A DNA stretch of 64,000 nucleotides from Dactylosporangium vinaceum. Its GTDB lineage: Bacteria; Actinomycetota; Actinomycetes; Mycobacteriales; Micromonosporaceae. Positions 61,057-64,000 of this stretch are shown one piece after another (the first letter of the stretch is position 1; the number at the start of each line of letters is the position of its first letter). The stretch is taken from NCBI RefSeq assembly GCF_019904175.1, contig NZ_CP061913.1, forward strand, positions 8,742,001-8,806,000, written 5' to 3'. A program made the translations under genes and the position numbers. Below the pieces are notes generated by a model. It worked only from the letters and a program-made list of their open reading frames with translations. It did no database searches and was not told where the DNA came from.

Positions 61057-62010
61057 CTACTTGTTGCTCGGGACCGTGCCGCCGCCCTGCCAGGTGGTCC
61101 ACGGCACGTTCCAGTCGCCGTACCCGTCCCAGGTGGGCATCGTCGGGCCGCCGGTGTTCGTGTACGTGATCGGGTCACCGATCTGCGCGAAGTCGAAGTA
61201 CGACTTGGCGTTGGCCTCGGTGAGGTTGGTGCAGCCGTGGGAGGTGCTGCGCTGACCGATGTTGCCGCCGTTCCAGCTGGCCGAGTGGACGTACTCGCCG
61301 GAGTTGGTGATGCGCACCGACCACGGCACCTTCTCGTCGTAGCCATCGCCGACCATGCGCTCGACGGCGGACTTCCCCATCACGACCTTGGTGCCGTTGA
61401 ACGTGGGCGTGCTCGCCTTGCCCAGCGACACCGGGAAGTCGAAGACCTGGTTGCCGTCCGAGGTGACGACCATCCGCAGGGTCTTGCCGTCGACCTTGCC
61501 GATGTTCGCCGGGCCGGTCTTGATGTCCATGGTCAGGCTGTTGTCGAACACCAGGCCGGGGCCGGCCGACCGGCCCTTCGCGGACAGATCCATGTGGATG
61601 GAGGCGTGCGCGGGCCAGAACTCGGCCGGGCGGTAGTGGGCCTCCAGCGGGTAACCCTCGTAGATCGCGGACTTCTGGAAGTACCACGAACCGTCGGCCG
61701 GCGCCCCGTTGACCGTCACCTGCGTTGCCGCCGCGAAGTCCTTCGCGCTGGTGATCGACGCCGACAGGTACGCGATGATCGGCATGCCGACCCCGTAGGT
61801 CGTCCCGTCCTTCTCGTACAGCCGGACGTGCACCGGCTTGCCCGATGGGGCGGGCGACGCCGACGGGCTCTGCGCGGCCGGCTGTCCCGCCGCCCCGGAA
61901 GCCCCCGGCGACTGCCATGCGGCCTGCGGCGACCCCCCGCCGCACGCGGACAGGCCGACGCCGAATGTGACCAGCACCACTGCCATCCGCCAATGCCGAG
62001 CAAATCTCAT
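61057..62010 (-). CDS. L,D-transpeptidase lipoprotein (YkuD)
   Basis: 317 residues. The lipobox Cys23 is followed by a Ser/Pro/Ala linker, an Ig-like domain, and the YkuD domain with HSASW and STSHGCTNL, giving catalytic His and Cys in the family spacing. Forms 3-3 cross-links in peptidoglycan at the outer face of the membrane. Similar domain order to mycobacterial LdtMt2-type enzymes. Confidence 0.92.
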   Translation of the reverse strand: MRFARHWRMAVVLVTFGVGLSACGGGSPQAAWQSPGASGAAGQPAAQSPSASPAPSGKPVHVRLYEKDGTTYGVGMPIIAYLSASITSAKDFAAATQVTVNGAPADGSWYFQKSAIYEGYPLEAHYRPAEFWPAHASIHMDLSAKGRSAGPGLVFDNSLTMDIKTGPANIGKVDGKTLRMVVTSDGNQVFDFPVSLGKASTPTFNGTKVVMGKSAVERMVGDGYDEKVPWSVRITNSGEYVHSASWNGGNIGQRSTSHGCTNLTEANAKSYFDFAQIGDPITYTNTGGPTMPTWDGYGDWNVPWTTWQGGGTVPSNK

Positions 62011-62093
62011 AGGACGACAATGCCCCGCCCGCGCCCATATCGCCAGCCGTACCCTACCGGCGGCGCCGGTGTCCCCCCGATAGGCTCGCGGCC

Positions 62094-62828
62094 GTGACGT
62101 ACCCGCGCCGGGCGCCCCGGGCCGAGCTGCCCACCCGGGTCGAGGCCGTGCACGACGTCACGGCGTCCATGCGCCAGATCGACCTCGTCGGCCCGGACGT
62201 CCCCCGCCTCCGGCTGCACCCGGGCGCGCACCTCGTCGTGCGGGTGCCCACCGCAACTGCAAAGGCCCGCCGGGTGTACTCCATCTGGCGCCACAGCCCC
62301 GCCGAGTCCCGCCTGTCGCTGCGCATCGCCGTGCACGACGGCGGCGGCCCCGGCTGCGACTGGGCCCGCCGCGCCGCACCGGGCGACCGCGTCACCGTCG
62401 AGCCCCCGCGCAGCAAGATCACTGTGGTCGACGCGGCGGCGTTCCACCTGTTCGCCGGCGACGAGACGGGTGCCGTACCGCTCCTGGCCATGCGGGCCGC
62501 CCTGCGCACCGGCGACCGCCCGGTCGTCGGTGTCTTCGAGTGCGCCGGCCCGCAGGACGAGATGCCGGGCCGCGACGGCGTCCCCCCGCTGCCCTGGGTC
62601 CACCGCGGCACGGCGAGCGCGGTCGCCTCACGGGTGCTCCAGCACGCCGTCCACGACCTCGCCATTCCCTCCGCCGGCACCGGAGCCGCCTACATCGCGG
62701 GCGAGAGCGAAACCTGCCGCCTGATCCAGCGCACGCTCATCGAGCACCACGGCTTCCCCCGCCGCGCGGTCCACGTCCAGCCCCAGTGGACCGCGGGGCG
62801 CCCCGGCTTCGGCGCCGGCGCCGGCTGA
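62094..62828 (+). CDS. Siderophore-interacting protein (FAD-linked ferric reductase)
   Basis: 244 residues. The N-terminal FAD domain has RRVYSIWR near 60, as in siderophore-interacting (ViuB-like) proteins; the C-terminal SIP domain follows. Reduces iron in ferric siderophores in the cytosol. Start GTG 62094. The last 201 nt overlap the convergent YndJ-like frame. Confidence 0.85.
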   Translation: MTYPRRAPRAELPTRVEAVHDVTASMRQIDLVGPDVPRLRLHPGAHLVVRVPTATAKARRVYSIWRHSPAESRLSLRIAVHDGGGPGCDWARRAAPGDRVTVEPPRSKITVVDAAAFHLFAGDETGAVPLLAMRAALRTGDRPVVGVFECAGPQDEMPGRDGVPPLPWVHRGTASAVASRVLQHAVHDLAIPSAGTGAAYIAGESETCRLIQRTLIEHHGFPRRAVHVQPQWTAGRPGFGAGAG

Positions 62829-63743
62829 CCCGAAGCCCGGCGCGACCGGGCCGGCGGCCCGGGGTCCAGGGCCGGTTGACCGCAGGCGGCGCCAGGCCAG
62901 CAGCGTGCACAGCGCGAACCCGAGCGCGTTGGCCACGCCGTGGGTGGCCGCCATCCAGGTCAGCGACAGGTGCGGCACTGGCATCACGTGCCCGGCCGCC
63001 CAGTCCAGGGCCAGCAGCATCGTGGCGGCGAGGACGACGCCCGACACCGTCAGCAGCAGCCGGGCCGCCCGATCGCCGCCGCGGGCCGAGCGCCGGGCCG
63101 CCCAGGCGGCCAGCCACATACCGGCGGTGAGGACGGCGGCACCGGCGAACTCCACCCACTTCCCCAGGAAGAACCCGGCCAGCACGATGAGCGTGCCGCC
63201 CGGCACCGCGAGCGCCGCGGCCCGCCCGGCCCGGCCGCCGCCGCCCGCGACCAGCCCGGCCACCAGCGCCGCGGCGAAGCCGGCGTAGTGGAAGTGGGCC
63301 TCGGTGAGCGCGAGCGTGTCGAGCCGGAAGCCGAACAGCCGCAGCCCGGCCCGCTCCGCCACCAGCGCCGCCCCCGCGATCGCCGGCGTCACGAGCGCCG
63401 TCGCCACCGCAAGGTCCCCGCGAACGAGCCACCCCCGCCACCCGGCCACCGCCGGCGCCACCGATGCCTCCGTGAACTTTCCGCGGAGGAGCCACCGCGG
63501 CGCGCCGGCCGCCAGCACGAGCGCGACCGCCAGGTACGCGGCCGCGAGCCCGGTCGCGAGCGGCCCGCGCGGCAGCCACAGCGAGACCGCCCCCGGCACC
63601 GCTCCCGCGAACCACACCCACCGCCGGCGCAGCGGCCATCCACCGCCGCCCGCGATGAGCCCCAGCCCGAGCGGCACCACCACGAGCATGCCCAGCCCCA
63701 CCAGCGCCGCCACGAGCAGCCGCGCCCACGCCGCCAGCCCCAT
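62628..63743 (-). CDS. YndJ-like membrane protein
   Basis: 371 residues, about ten transmembrane helices and the conserved EAHFHYAGFAAALVAGL. ATG 63743 has a GAGG-rich site upstream. The last about 65 codons are antisense to the siderophore-interacting gene and look non-membrane and low-complexity, so the true stop may have been lost. Function unknown. Confidence 0.75.
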   Translation of the reverse strand: MGLAAWARLLVAALVGLGMLVVVPLGLGLIAGGGGWPLRRRWVWFAGAVPGAVSLWLPRGPLATGLAAAYLAVALVLAAGAPRWLLRGKFTEASVAPAVAGWRGWLVRGDLAVATALVTPAIAGAALVAERAGLRLFGFRLDTLALTEAHFHYAGFAAALVAGLVAGGGGRAGRAAALAVPGGTLIVLAGFFLGKWVEFAGAAVLTAGMWLAAWAARRSARGGDRAARLLLTVSGVVLAATMLLALDWAAGHVMPVPHLSLTWMAATHGVANALGFALCTLLAWRRLRSTGPGPRAAGPVAPGFGSAGAGAEAGAPRGPLGLDVDRAAGEAVVLDERALDQAAGFALARDVGGSGAGGGNGEVVDGVLEHP

Positions 63744-63761
63744 CCTCGGCCTCCCCCGTTG

Positions 63762-63775
63762 TTGAACGTGTTCAA
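63762..63775. promoter_or_regulatory. TTGAAC-GT-GTTCAA operator-like site, copy 2
   Basis: Identical to the site at 52079-52092, 19 bp before the YndJ-like ATG. Likely bound by an unlinked regulator. Confidence 0.6.
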
Positions 63776-63882
63776 ATCGAGGATAGCAACCTCGGCCCCG
63801 CGCGCGACCTGAGGGGGACGCCACACAACCGCGCAGGTCGGGCCCATTGTCCGACATTTGGCTCAATGGTTGACTGGGCATC

Positions 63883-64000
63883 ATGGCCCGCCTCAGTCAC
63901 GCCGTGTCCCTGGCCGAGCAGGTCGCCGGGCAGCTGCGCCGCCGGATCGCCGACGGCGAGTTTCCCGTCGGCTCCCTGCTGCCCACCGAGCTCGAGCTGA
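63883..64000 (+). CDS. GntR-family regulator, N-terminus only
   Basis: 39 codons visible, open at the right edge. The sequence AEQVAGQLRRRIADGEF followed by PVGSLLPTELEL is the GntR winged-HTH start. Subfamily cannot be told. Confidence 0.8.
   Translation, partial: MARLSHAVSLAEQVAGQLRRRIADGEFPVGSLLPTELEL

Noticed and set aside
1..64000. Prophage, insertion sequence or integrative element
   Set aside because: No transposase, integrase, terminal inverted repeats or att-like repeats seen.

Overview
The window is very GC-rich DNA with dense, often overlapping genes, many GTG starts, and families typical of filamentous actinomycetes: SigE-type ECF sigma factor, DUF4232 lipoprotein, NlpC/P60 protein under a c-di-AMP riboswitch, and many TetR/LacI regulators. 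The overall look suggests Micromonosporaceae (Actinoplanes-like). That genus-level guess is inference. No rRNA, tRNA, IS element, prophage or CRISPR was seen, so this reads as chromosomal accessory or soil-lifestyle sequence.

Layout. 1-7068: asparagine synthetase (cut by the left edge), an NCS1 permease coupled to a TenA-like protein, a peptide deformylase divergent from an ArsR-like regulator across a clear palindromic operator, and a membrane GGDEF/HD-GYP c-di-GMP protein. 7207-13938: GH35 beta-galactosidase, MFS transporter, DUF4232 lipoprotein, IclR regulator, and a decayed GT1 glycosyltransferase divergent from an intact relative. 13959-22363: TetX-like flavin monooxygenase with its TetR and operator set, polysaccharide deacetylase, LacI and TetR regulators, DoxX protein, an aldo/keto reductase lacking two catalytic residues, TetR, and an ECF sigma factor.

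23871-37858 is a polysaccharide/uronate utilisation locus. The minus-strand operon runs DUF2264 protein, ABC binding protein, two permeases, DUF624 protein, GH88 unsaturated glucuronyl hydrolase, KduD-type dehydrogenase. It is divergent from a heparinase II/III-like lyase and a DeoR-HTH/LacI-sensor hybrid regulator. A second hybrid regulator and a secreted GH43-like/AbfB protein follow. The enzymes fit one path: lyase cleaves a uronate polymer, ABC uptake imports the oligomers, GH88 releases the unsaturated uronate, KduD reduces the product.

37938-39998 holds a hydrolase and an SDR separated by five tandem 89-bp units. Each unit is a 30-codon ORF whose start and stop overlap its neighbours, an organisation like mycobacterial MIRUs. 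40058-50440 carries a Ser/Thr kinase with FnIII ectodomain, SDR, patatin, pentapeptide protein, two MFS genes, and an RsbQ / RsbP-RsbW fusion / RsbV stress-signalling operon. 50620-64000 carries lipoproteins, the riboswitch-controlled NlpC/P60 gene, an ArsR-MFS operon, a BNR-MoaD pair, POT peptide transporter, esterase, GH13, L,D-transpeptidase, siderophore-interacting protein, a YndJ-like membrane protein and the start of a GntR regulator.

All calls rest on reading motifs and reading frames by eye. No database search was run.
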